Part shown: positions 17,909 to 28,300 of the stretch, piece by piece
How the letters are laid out: every line of letters starts with the position of its first letter
Position numbering within the stretch: position 1 is the first letter of the stretch
Assembly: GCA_027488935.1 (NCBI GenBank)
Contig: JAIYAP010000025.1
Coordinates: 1 to 64,000 of the forward strand
Source: Saprospiraceae bacterium
GTDB lineage: Bacteria; Bacteroidota; Bacteroidia; Chitinophagales; Saprospiraceae
DNA: 64,000 nucleotides
Reading direction: 5' to 3'
The notes under the pieces: generated by a model
Seen by the model: the letters and a program-made list of their open reading frames with translations, nothing else
Told to the model about the DNA's origin: nothing
The model's database searches: none
Translations under genes and position numbers: made by a program

Positions 17909-20900
17909 TTATCTTACAACCAGTTTTTTCACACCAACGCCCTGGGCGCCTTCTACCCGCACCACATACATACCGCTGGCAAATGCCCCAGTGGCCAGGC
18001 GCAAACGATCGGAGCCGGCCGGCAATAGACTTTCCAGCACCATGCGGCCTGAAACATCCATAACGCTCACCCGCATAGCACTACTTTCCAAGTGATCCAT
18101 ATTGACCCAAACCTCGTCAGAAGCAGGATTGGGATATAAATCGAAATGGAGTGGCCGTTTGGCTGCATCCTGGGTACTCACCAACATGGTATTAATGACA
18201 AACTTTGGTACCGCCAAATATCCACCCTCCCCGTCGCTTACTACAAACCGGAAACCATCGGGTCCGGCATTAGCACCGAAATCGTAAAATCGCAAAGCGC
18301 CATTGTTTACCTCTTCCTGGGTAAAATGATCGCCTACTTTCAAGGTACCTACCCCAATTTTATCCAAAAGACCATATTTCGGTACGGTTACCAAAGTATA
18401 GGTCAGCTGTTTTGCACTGTTGTTGGCATCTTCGGTCAGCAACAAACCGGTTGGGATCGCCGCATTGGTACCGGGGGAAAGTTGCAACACATTGTTATTC
18501 ACCAAATAAGGTGGTTGCAGGATCGCACTTGCGCAAAATTCGAGACTGAATGCCGTAAATCCGCCGCCGCCGCCAACAACATTATCCTTTACGCGCAAGG
18601 TCCACAAACCCGTTGAATTTTGTCCGTTGAATACCGACAACGGGTTCTGTGGGCGCATCGCGTTGCCATTGTTGAAAGGTGGACAAGCAAAATTGCCCAA
18701 AGCCGCATCATCGAGCGCAAAATCAAATGCACCGTTGAAATTGGCACATTTATCGGCAAATAAAACCAGTTCGGTGCCTGTTGGGCTGATGAGTTTGACA
18801 TTCAGGTCTTTTAAAAACTCGTGGTATCCTTTTAGTTTTTTTACGTTGATATCGGCGATGGTTCCGCCCGCATTCACCGAAATTTTGGATTCGACGGTGG
18901 GTGTGCTGCCTCCTGTAATTGTTTTGGGCATATCGTTGGCCTCAAACGTGGAGCAGTTTTCCACATAGGTCGAGAAGAAAAACGGCTCACTCCAATCCGC
19001 AACACCACATTCGTTGCGTGGGCGTACATGCCAATAATAGGCGTTCCCCTTTTCGAGCAAACTGGGTATTTTGAAGGTATCGACTAAAACGCCTGACTTG
19101 AAACCAACCAACACATCAAAGGCCGGACTTTTGGATACTTCTACATCGTATGTTTCAGCATCCAGTGCTTTGTTCCAACGCACAATTTGAACCAACCCAA
19201 GGTTTACGGAACCATCGTTTGGCAATTGTAGCGACAGGGCCGAGAAATCATTGCGCACCAGTTCGAAACTAATTGGTCGAATGAGTGTATCGGTGCTCCC
19301 TTGCAAGATGGCGCGCACATTTACCGAGAAAATACCGTTTTCATTGACATTATTCAAATCGATGGTCAGGGTAGTTTGTTCGCCAGGCTGGATGGTGTTT
19401 GTCGAAAAAGAAGCCGAGGCACCAGCAGGTAGGTTGCCCTCGAGGCTCAATTGAACGGGGGTATTGAAACCCAATACACCCGCACTCAGAATATCGGCCG
19501 TAAATACGTTTGGCAGACAAATTTTGGCATAGTCTTTAGACAAACCAAAGGTAAATGAAGGCTGGGTTGGACTTACAATTTTGAAATTGGTATTGGAAAT
19601 ATCGTAAAACACATTATCCGCAGCATCGACGCGTACGCGTGCGCTATTTGTCTGATTATCAGGCACCAATACATATTGACTGCCGTCGTTTTCTACACCC
19701 GAAGCGAGTACAATTGGATAGGTTTGACCGCCATCGGTGCTCAATCTGATGTTTACCAATTTGCAGTTTACGGGCGCTTTGTCGGTATTCGATACATCCC
19801 AGGTTACATTTGCGTATTCACCTGATTTCCAGGAAATTGCTGCAGTATTTGGGCTTTGAACCTTGAACGGACCTGCACCTGCCCACGATTTGAAGGCCAC
19901 ATCGGCCCAACCGACACCGCCGCCACCCGTGCGGTTATCGCGTGCGGCAAGTCGGAAAGTAAGGTCACGGGTATAGGTCGGCAATTGCTCGGCCGCGCTG
20001 GATCCATTTGCCAGTACGGTGCTTAAACGTGGGAAATAACGGTTGGAAACGTTTAACGCGGGCCAAGTACGAAATACTGCCGTATTTGCTTCCGGGCTGC
20101 CCAGGGGCGTTTCCGGGCCCGCATCGATTTCCTCCCAGTTGTACACCAGTGGGTCGCCATCCGGGTCGGTAGCACCGCCTGTCAGTTCAAACGGGGTAGA
20201 AATCGGGATAAAAAAGTTATCCTGATACGGTAAGGTTACGATTGGGGCATTGTTGGTGGTGGTTAAAAAAGTACCACAGGCCGTGCCGCCATTAAACGTA
20301 TAAAAATTTTTGATCTCTTCAATAGAACCCGCATGGTAGTATAAATCGGAGTTACCTTGAATATTATCAGGGCCGCAAGCGCCTGCGTAAGACATAATGG
20401 TACTGCCACTGCCTGGTTCGAAAGCCGTGAAGCCAGCGCGCCCTCCCCCGCCGTCACAACGGTTCCAGGAGTGCCCTCCACTCATTTGATGTCCTACTTC
20501 CTGCCCTACTACATTGAGGAAAAAATTGCCATAATTGCCACTGCCATTTCCTGCTGAACAACCCCGGCCCTTTCCATCCGTACATGTGATACCACCTGCC
20601 ACGCCAATGGCTCCTCCGGTGATATAACGTGCATACACATGGCCCACATCATATGCCACTGCCCCAACGTATTGACCCAGGACACCTGTATTTTGATCCA
20701 GCCAATTGCCTACCTCCTGGCCGGAGTACGGATCTGTATTCGGGTTCAAAAAGATCACATTCCCGGTGCCATTAATCAATTGCAAACGCAAATCAATATC
20801 GCGCTCAAAAAAGCCGCTCACCATGTTAGAGTATTCCGTAACTGCCGAAAGCACCAGGGGCTTGGTTCCGCCATGATCCTGCGCAAACTCCCCCGTAGTG

Positions 20901-21562
20901 GCTACCACATACCGGTAAACTTTCATGCGCACGGGGTCGAGCACGGTACCGCGCTCCTCCACGGCCGGTGTAAAGGGCTGCTCAGAAACAGGGGTATCGG
21001 TGGTGCCCGCGTTTCCAGGAATCCATCTGCGCTCCAGTTTTTGGAGGGGCGTGCTTGCCTCATCGCGCTGGCTATACACTAAAAAAAACTGCTCCTGGTT
21101 CCAGGAATAAGGCTCAATAAAAGCGCAACTCAAATCAGGATACATCAACATGGCCCGAAATCCGCGTGCGGTATAACTGCATCGAATACCAAATGCACCG
21201 TTGCGCAAAGAACGGCCAGCATAGGTTTTAATGTATGGTGCACTTGCAGCGAGTTCCGGATCGAGCATCGCTGTTTCCCACACACTGAATGCTTCTATGC
21301 CACCGCCTGGCAAGGGTATGGATATTACACAAGTGGCAGCATTTGCTGCCGGGGTAAATTCCATGGGCGCAAGTTGCAAAGTCGTTTTTAAACTTTGATA
21401 ATCAAGCGAATAGGTTTCGTAGGCATTGGGAAACGTACCACGAAACAAGGGTTTGGTCAGGCGCACCGCAGATTCCGGAATCGCTTGAAAGAAATAATTA
21501 GTTTGCCCAAACAATTGAATCGCCGTGTTGACCAAACAAACGAGCAGGAATATTTTTTTCAT
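17909..21562 (-). CDS. T9SS-secreted metzincin-like protease paralogue with altered zinc site (Gln354)
   Basis: 1217 residues from the ATG at 21562, which gives the signal peptide MKKIFLLVCLVNTAIQLFG; upstream codons are in frame but leader-like. Reprolysin-like metzincin domain at about residues 210-450, with Met-turn SGSTIMSYAG. The expected HExxHxxGxxH motif reads QEVGHQMSGGH: the first zinc histidine is Gln354 (CAG, bases 20501-20503 on the minus strand), while His358, His364 and Glu355 remain. Then a fibronectin-III-like domain (~777-867), a proprotein-convertase P-domain (~885-1006), a cadherin-like domain (~1008-1120) and a type A T9SS sorting domain (FDLYPNPASDEVWV to the end). Last of three tandem paralogues, 47 bp behind the second. 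Either a catalytically impaired pseudoprotease or a protein with altered metal binding. Confidence 0.9.
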   Translation of the reverse strand: MKKIFLLVCLVNTAIQLFGQTNYFFQAIPESAVRLTKPLFRGTFPNAYETYSLDYQSLKTTLQLAPMEFTPAANAATCVISIPLPGGGIEAFSVWETAMLDPELAASAPYIKTYAGRSLRNGAFGIRCSYTARGFRAMLMYPDLSCAFIEPYSWNQEQFFLVYSQRDEASTPLQKLERRWIPGNAGTTDTPVSEQPFTPAVEERGTVLDPVRMKVYRYVVATTGEFAQDHGGTKPLVLSAVTEYSNMVSGFFERDIDLRLQLINGTGNVIFLNPNTDPYSGQEVGNWLDQNTGVLGQYVGAVAYDVGHVYARYITGGAIGVAGGITCTDGKGRGCSAGNGSGNYGNFFLNVVGQEVGHQMSGGHSWNRCDGGGGRAGFTAFEPGSGSTIMSYAGACGPDNIQGNSDLYYHAGSIEEIKNFYTFNGGTACGTFLTTTNNAPIVTLPYQDNFFIPISTPFELTGGATDPDGDPLVYNWEEIDAGPETPLGSPEANTAVFRTWPALNVSNRYFPRLSTVLANGSSAAEQLPTYTRDLTFRLAARDNRTGGGGVGWADVAFKSWAGAGPFKVQSPNTAAISWKSGEYANVTWDVSNTDKAPVNCKLVNIRLSTDGGQTYPIVLASGVENDGSQYVLVPDNQTNSARVRVDAADNVFYDISNTNFKIVSPTQPSFTFGLSKDYAKICLPNVFTADILSAGVLGFNTPVQLSLEGNLPAGASASFSTNTIQPGEQTTLTIDLNNVNENGIFSVNVRAILQGSTDTLIRPISFELVRNDFSALSLQLPNDGSVNLGLVQIVRWNKALDAETYDVEVSKSPAFDVLVGFKSGVLVDTFKIPSLLEKGNAYYWHVRPRNECGVADWSEPFFFSTYVENCSTFEANDMPKTITGGSTPTVESKISVNAGGTIADINVKKLKGYHEFLKDLNVKLISPTGTELVLFADKCANFNGAFDFALDDAALGNFACPPFNNGNAMRPQNPLSVFNGQNSTGLWTLRVKDNVVGGGGGFTAFSLEFCASAILQPPYLVNNNVLQLSPGTNAAIPTGLLLTEDANNSAKQLTYTLVTVPKYGLLDKIGVGTLKVGDHFTQEEVNNGALRFYDFGANAGPDGFRFVVSDGEGGYLAVPKFVINTMLVSTQDAAKRPLHFDLYPNPASDEVWVNMDHLESSAMRVSVMDVSGRMVLESLLPAGSDRLRLATGAFASGMYVVRVEGAQGVGVKKLVVR

Positions 21563-21609
21563 AAAAAAGAATGTTTTGACTTTGTGCACAAGGTCGAAAT
21601 TTTGAGGCG

Positions 21610-24600
21610 CTAATGTACTACCAGTTTTTGTACGCCTGTTCCTTTTTCACTGTCAATTCGAACCATATACATCGCTGCAGGTATCCCGTTCAAAGGAAGC
21701 AGCAATTGGTTGCTTTCAGTTGCTGGCGACCAATTGCGCTGGGGAATACCCGCCATATTGAGCAAGGTAACGCGGGTATTTGGACCAAAACTTTCAGGTG
21801 CCGTCAACCAAACAGCGTCCTGGGCTGGATTTGGGCTTAGGGAAAATGCAAAAGCTGCGCGTGGTTGCTCGGTTGCCGTAACCAGAGGCTGAATGACAAA
21901 GGTATCGGCCACCAAACCGCCTTCTCCATCGGTTACGGCAAACTGGAAAGCATCCGCTCCTGTACTTAACCCATAATCAAAATACCGCAAACCGCCATTG
22001 TTGATGTCTGTTTGGGTAAATTGATCACCCACCTGCAATGTATTTGTCGCATTTTTTTGGAGCAAGCCTTTTTGCGGCACGGTTAACATGGTAAACACCA
22101 ACTGATCGGCTGTATTGTTGGCATCTTCGGCCAATAAACTTGCAGACTCGATGCCCTGATTGGCCCCGGAAGATACCTGCAATACATTATTTTGAACCAA
22201 AATGGGCGGCGGCAAGATTTCTTGTCCGCAAATTTCCAGTGCAAAATCGGTGATTGAGCCACCCGAGCCGATGGTATTGTCCTTTACCCGCAGTGTCCAA
22301 ACCCCTGTCGAGTTTTCGCCATTAAAGGGCGCTAAGGGGTTTTGCGCATTGTAAAAGAGCCCGTTGTTGGCAGGAGGACAAGGGAAAGCACCTGGCGCTG
22401 CATCATCCAATCCCAGGTTGAAACTGCCGTTGTAATTGGCACATTTATCTTTAAAAAGGATTACCTGGGTGCCTTGTGGACTGATTAAGGTAGCCTGTAA
22501 ATCTCTAAAAAACGCATGAAACCCTTTGAGTTGTATAATATTCACATCACTGATGGTACCACCGCCATTTACCGTAATTTTTGACTCTACAGTAGGCGTC
22601 GAACCGCTGGAAATGACTTTTGGCAGGTCGTTTGCCGTGCGGGTATTGCAACTTTGCACAATGGTCGCAAATACATTCGGCCCAATCCAAGGCCCGGCAC
22701 CACATTCATTGATGGGGCGAACCCGCCAATAATACACCTGGCTTTTGGGTAGTACCAGGGGCACTTTAAAGGTGTCGGCCAGTACATTGAGTTTGGTACT
22801 AATCAGGGTGCTGGCATCAAAACCAGGGCTGCTTGCCAACTGTACTTCATAATATTCGGCATCGCCGGCTCCGTTCCAGCGCAAAATAACTCCTTGAGAA
22901 ACACCAGAAATGCCGTTTAAGGGCGATTTGAGCGCCATGGCATCAAAATTATTGGAAATTAAGCGCAAACGCACTGTTTCTGACAAATTGATGCTATCAG
23001 TTTTTGCCAAAATGGAGAAGTCAAAATCCGCAGCAGCCGTTCCATTCGGGAAGTTAATATCCAATTGAACCGCATCGCCGGGCATTGCAGGATTGGGGCT
23101 GAATACAACACTTGCCTCGTCCGGCAAACCTTGCGCATCAAAACTGATCGGTTGGTTAAATCCCGCCAAACTGCGGGTACTCAGGCTTGTTTGAAAATTG
23201 CCCGGCAAACAAATGCGCGCTTCCAGGTCGCCTGGACAGAAACTAAAGGTGGGGGCTGTGCCTGGTTTTAGCGCGAAATAAGACTTCGAAAGGTTGTAAA
23301 AAACGTTTCCAACGGATTCTACTTTAATGATCGCACTGTCGCTAGTGACTTCGGGCAGCAGCACACAAGCCCGACCTGTATTGGGAGCGCCTTGCAAAAG
23401 CAGGTAAGGGAAGGTTTCTCCACCATCGATACTCAGGCTGATGTTTACTTGCGCACAGTTCACCGGTGCTCGATCGGTATTGGCAACGTTCCAGTTCACC
23501 GTTTCGTAGGCACTACTTGTCCAAGTAGAGGTGTCGCTGGGAATGTTCACGACAAAAGGCCCGGCATTGGCAGCCACCGTGACCAGCATGTCATCAAAAA
23601 CCGTACTTCCACCCACCGGATCATTGTCGCGCATGGTTACGCGAAAGTTCATTTTCCGTCCCACACCAGGTAGTTCTTCCCAATCGTCGTTTTTCTGATC
23701 GATTACATCCTGGAAGCGCGGAAAAAAGCGGCTCGGTGCCGTACTGGGGTTGAATGTTCGGAAAAGGGGGCCCAAGGCACTGGTTGATACAGGCGGTTGC
23801 GTGCTTGCGTCGGCATCCATTTGTTCCCAGCAATAGGTCAGCGAATCCGAATCAATATCCGATCCCAGGGCCGTTAGGACAAACGGTGTGCCACGCGGAA
23901 TAGTAAAGTCAGCACCCGCATTTACCTCAGGGGCCATATTGCCGGTTGCGGTTTTTACTGGGCAGTTATCTCCATCTCCTACGATGATAAATCCAAGGAT
24001 TTCTTCCACATTGACCCCATGAAAATAGGGATCGCTGTTGGGTTGCACATTGGGTGGGCAAATGCCCGCATATCCCATGATGGTGGTGGCGCTTCCAGGT
24101 TCCATGGAGGTTTGTCCGGCGCGGTTGCAATCGTTATTTTGGGTATGGTTGCCGGAAAACTGATGCCCCATTTCATGTGCAACATAATCAATATCAAATG
24201 GATCGCCAATGGGCGCAGCCTGGCCGGTTACGCCGTGCGCTTTATCGCCCGTGCATACAACGCCCAATCCGGCAATGCCGCCACCGCCGGTACTGAATAC
24301 GTGTCCAATATCATAAGCGCTTGACCCTACTCGGGTATTACAGGCTATTTTGTTTTGATCGAGCATAGCACCACCGTCGCCGTTATCGTATGGATCAGAT
24401 GCGCTTACCAGGTTGATCAGGGTATCATTTTTGGCAATAATTTGCATGCGTACAGCAAATTCGTTTTCATATACCCCATTGATGCGGTGCATACTCGTTG
24501 CCATGGCGGCCATCACCAAAGGAACGGTACCACCGTGAAAGTCGGCATATTCTCCCGTACAAGCAAGCGCGAGGCGGTAGGTGCGCAACTGCCCATCTAA

Positions 24601-25182
24601 AACAGCAGAACGCATTTGCGCTTTAGACGCTTGCAAATTAGGGGTAATCGCCTGTGCCGTCAATGCACAAGTATAGTCCGCATTTGCACGTACTTGATAA
24701 TCAGTGCGGTGATACACCATCGCGTATTCCGGTACACCCTGCATCAATGGATCAATGTAAATTATATCCGGGCCAATGCCTGTAAGCATGGCATGGAAAC
24801 CCCATTGGGTAAGGTCGCAACGGATACGGGCGCCCGGATGCGATGCCGACACGCCTGTGTAACACCGGATTTCGGGATAACGCGCTTGCAATTCAGGTGC
24901 TAAGAGCGGCGCTGTATACAGTTGAAAACGCACAATTTGGCCATCGGGCAACGGCAAATCCAGGGAACATGTCCCCTCGAAACTTCCGGCTGGATCGGGC
25001 GCTTTCCAGAGCAACGCCTGGAGTTTGGGCAAATCAAATTGAATCGTTTTATATTGCTTAGGAACAATCTGTTGCAAACCCGTACGTGGAATCGATGCAG
25101 GTGCTACCGGCACCCAGGTATTTTGCGCAGAAAGGAAAAAGGGGCTGCAAAAACAGCACAAAAAAAGCAGTTGACGTATCAT
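21610..25182 (-). CDS. T9SS-secreted reprolysin-like metalloprotease (middle paralogue)
   Basis: 1190 residues from the ATG at 25182 (MIRQLLFLCCFCSPFFLSAQ signal peptide); a further 30 in-frame codons upstream lack signal character. The metzincin zinc motif HEMGHQFSGNH starts at His336 and is intact, with Met-turn ATTIMGYAG. Fibronectin-III-like domain ~750-834, P-domain ~864-982, cadherin-like domain, and type A T9SS sorting domain from FSLSPNPAQDAVWL. The enzyme would be secreted by the T9SS and cleave extracellular protein; the substrate is unknown. Same architecture as its two neighbours, so the group arose by tandem duplication. A strong terminator hairpin upstream (25284-25333) separates it from the first paralogue, but no clear promoter of its own was seen. 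Confidence 0.92.
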   Translation of the reverse strand: MIRQLLFLCCFCSPFFLSAQNTWVPVAPASIPRTGLQQIVPKQYKTIQFDLPKLQALLWKAPDPAGSFEGTCSLDLPLPDGQIVRFQLYTAPLLAPELQARYPEIRCYTGVSASHPGARIRCDLTQWGFHAMLTGIGPDIIYIDPLMQGVPEYAMVYHRTDYQVRANADYTCALTAQAITPNLQASKAQMRSAVLDGQLRTYRLALACTGEYADFHGGTVPLVMAAMATSMHRINGVYENEFAVRMQIIAKNDTLINLVSASDPYDNGDGGAMLDQNKIACNTRVGSSAYDIGHVFSTGGGGIAGLGVVCTGDKAHGVTGQAAPIGDPFDIDYVAHEMGHQFSGNHTQNNDCNRAGQTSMEPGSATTIMGYAGICPPNVQPNSDPYFHGVNVEEILGFIIVGDGDNCPVKTATGNMAPEVNAGADFTIPRGTPFVLTALGSDIDSDSLTYCWEQMDADASTQPPVSTSALGPLFRTFNPSTAPSRFFPRFQDVIDQKNDDWEELPGVGRKMNFRVTMRDNDPVGGSTVFDDMLVTVAANAGPFVVNIPSDTSTWTSSAYETVNWNVANTDRAPVNCAQVNISLSIDGGETFPYLLLQGAPNTGRACVLLPEVTSDSAIIKVESVGNVFYNLSKSYFALKPGTAPTFSFCPGDLEARICLPGNFQTSLSTRSLAGFNQPISFDAQGLPDEASVVFSPNPAMPGDAVQLDINFPNGTAAADFDFSILAKTDSINLSETVRLRLISNNFDAMALKSPLNGISGVSQGVILRWNGAGDAEYYEVQLASSPGFDASTLISTKLNVLADTFKVPLVLPKSQVYYWRVRPINECGAGPWIGPNVFATIVQSCNTRTANDLPKVISSGSTPTVESKITVNGGGTISDVNIIQLKGFHAFFRDLQATLISPQGTQVILFKDKCANYNGSFNLGLDDAAPGAFPCPPANNGLFYNAQNPLAPFNGENSTGVWTLRVKDNTIGSGGSITDFALEICGQEILPPPILVQNNVLQVSSGANQGIESASLLAEDANNTADQLVFTMLTVPQKGLLQKNATNTLQVGDQFTQTDINNGGLRYFDYGLSTGADAFQFAVTDGEGGLVADTFVIQPLVTATEQPRAAFAFSLSPNPAQDAVWLTAPESFGPNTRVTLLNMAGIPQRNWSPATESNQLLLPLNGIPAAMYMVRIDSEKGTGVQKLVVH

Positions 25183-25283
25183 AAAACCATTGTTGTGGAG
25201 CGAAGTTAGTGATAAGGGCGGTCTGTGCCTTAAAAATGCTGCATTTGGCAAACAGCGGTCAAAAAAGCGCATTTGGGGTACAT

Positions 25284-25333
25284 AAAAAAAGTCCCGAAGT
25301 AACGCGCATCAATGGGCGCAATTACTCCGGGAC
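25284..25333 (-). terminator. Strong terminator/attenuator hairpin between protease genes
   Basis: GTCCCGAAGTAA (25291-25302) pairs with TTACTCCGGGAC (25322-25333), one G-U wobble, with an inner GCGC/GCGC helix. Read on the minus strand it is followed by seven T (A7 at 25284-25290). It would end transcription from the 28998 protease gene, or attenuate read-through into the next one. Confidence 0.85.
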
Positions 25334-25356
25334 CTACACTAATTATCGTTTAAATC

Positions 25357-28300
25357 TTACCGAATCACCAATTTTTGTACTCCTTTTCCTTTAGCATTTT
25401 GTAGGCTTACTACATAAACACCGGCAGGCAGTTTGTTCAAATCAAGGAATTGCGCCGTTGTTCCAGCAGTCAACTTGTTGGTATAAATCAATTGTCCGGC
25501 AATATTGACCAGGCTCAACTGCGTATCATCACTCAACGCAGATGGAAAGAATAACTGTACCGACTGTGTTGCAGGATTGGGCGATAACACAAAGGCAAGT
25601 TGTTGAATTGCTTCCTGGGTAGCCACAATTGGGCGAATTTTGAAAATATCCGCTACCAATCCGCCATTGCCATCCGTTGCAGCAAAACGGAATTGGTCTT
25701 CCGCACCGCTTACACCGTAGTCAAAAAAGCGCAAAGCGCCGTTGTTGATGCCTTCCTGGGTAAACTGATCGCCCGCCTGCAAGGTAACGCCATTGTATTG
25801 CAAAAAGCCAAATTTAGGCGTTGTCACCAAGGTGAACACCAACTGCGCTGGGGTATTATCCGCATCGTCTACTTTCAACAGACTGGTAGTGATTACTTCA
25901 TTGGTGCCGGAAGCCAGCGAAAGTGGGTTGTTGTTTACCAAAAAAGGTGCGTTCAAGGCCTGGCTCGAGCACAATTCCAGGGAGAACCCAGAAAGCGAAC
26001 CCCCAGAACCAATCACCACGTCTTTGGCACGCAAAGTCCAAATACCATTGGCATTTTGGCCATTGAAAGCGCTCAATACGGTGGCTGGTTTCGATTTGGT
26101 GCCATTGCTTGGCGGCGGACAGTTGAACACACTTGGTGCGCTGTCATCAAACCCAATGTTGAAAGTAAATACACCCGGGCATTTGTCTTTCCACAATTGC
26201 ACCTCTGTGCCACTTGGGCTAATCAGGCGTACATCAAGGTCTTTAAAGAAATTGTGGTTACCCGCAACACTGGTTACGTTCACGTCGCTCAGGATTGCGT
26301 TGCTATTTACCGTAATTTTTGACTCTACGGTTGGTGTGCTGTTGCCAGAAATTACTTTTGGCAAATCGTTGGCATTGAATACCGTGCAGCTTTGCACCTT
26401 AGTTACAAACACGTTCGGTTCCGACCAATCCGCATTAGCACAGGCATTTACCGGACGTACACGCCAGTAAATGGTTTGTCCATCGCCCAACACGACTGGT
26501 ATTTTAAAAGTGTCTAACAAATATTGGTTGCGTTCTGCAATCAAGGTACCTGGTGCGAAAGTAGGGCTGGTCGAAACCTGAAAATCATAGGCATCGGCAT
26601 CCGGCACATCATTCCATTTGAGTACGGGACCAAGGTCTACACCACCGGCACCATTTGCAGGGCTGGTGAGTGCAAATGCGGTAAAATTATTTTGCACCAC
26701 CGATAAATTCAACAAAACACTTTGTGGTGCTACGCTGGAAGTACCCGTTACGGTCAAATTATACACATTTTCAGGCAAATTTGGTTCAAAAGTAAGGGTC
26801 AATACCGCATCTGAACCAGCCTGCACCGGATTGGGCGCAAAATTAGCAACGGTACCAGCAGGCATTCCAGTTATACCCAGGTCAACCAGGCCATTGAAGC
26901 CCGCAAGGCTGGAAGTACTGATCGTCGTGGTATAAGTACCTGGCAAACAAACGGTTGCTTTCAGGTTGTCAGCACAAATACCAAAGGCCGGAGCTGTAGC
27001 ATTCTGAATAGAAATATTGGTGTTCGACATATCGTAAAACACATTATCAGCGGCTTCAACCATGATGCGACCGGCGGTGGTCAGGTTGTTCGGCACTGCG
27101 ATACAAGCGCGGCCATTGTTGGGCACGTTGGTCGCCAGGGTAATTGGAAACGTTGCGCCGCCATCGGTACTCAATTTGATGTTTACCAATTTGCAGTTAA
27201 CGGGCGCTTTGTCGGTATTCGATACGTCCCAGGTAATTTCTTTTTGGTCGCCTGGGGACCAAATAGTGCCGCCTGAATTGGGGCTTAACACCAAAAATGG
27301 GCCAGCCGCGACTGTTGCTTTCACACTTACTTGCTGTGTAGCAATACCACCTGCGCCAGCATGGTTATCGCGCACGGTAAAACGGAACGTCAGGTCGCGC
27401 GAATAAGACGGCAATACTTCATTTTGATCAGATGTATTGGAATTCACGACCGACAAACGCGGGAAATAACGTACGGGCGTATTTACCGGCGGAAACGAAC
27501 GGAAAGCAGGGGCCGTGCCTGTGGGCGTACCCAATACGGAAACAGGACCTAAATTATACTGCTCCCAGCAATAAGTAAGCACGTCATTGTCTTCGTCGGC
27601 ACCTGCACCCGTCAATTTGAAGGGGGTGCCAATAGGAATAGAAATATTATTGGTTACCAAAATGGTAGCGGACGGCTGGTTATTGGTGCTTTGCTCTACC
27701 ACCCCGCAGGTATTTCCTTCGTCCTGGTACACAAAATTGGCCACCTGTTCGATGTTGGAAATATGGTAATAAGGATCGTTATTGCCCTGGATGTCGTTGG
27801 GGCCGCAAGCGCCGGGATACCCCATGACGGACGAACCACTTCCTGGCTCGTAAGCATTACCAGGCGCCAATTGGCCATTGTTGGTGTCCGAACAGTTGCT
27901 CATCGTGTGGGAGCCCGACATTTGATGGCACATTTCATGCGCAGCAACGAGGTTAAAATAGGTGCCTTGGGGCGGATTGGTGCTTGAGCAGCCGCGTGCT
28001 TTGCCAAAAACATTACACACCCTACCCCCTGCAATACCGGTAGCACTGCCGGTTACATACACCGCAAATACGTGCCCAATGTCGTAGGCGCTTGATCCAA
28101 TAATTGCATTAATGGCACCAGGATTTTGGTTCATCCAATCGCCCGTCTCATTGCCCGAGTAAGGGTCTGTATTGACATCCAAAAAGATCAGTTTATCATT
28201 GTCTGCAATCAATTCCATACGCACGGCAAAATCACGCTCCTGGATCAACACAATGTAATCAAGGGCGGTTTTGATTTTGCTCAAAATAACCGGAATCGAG

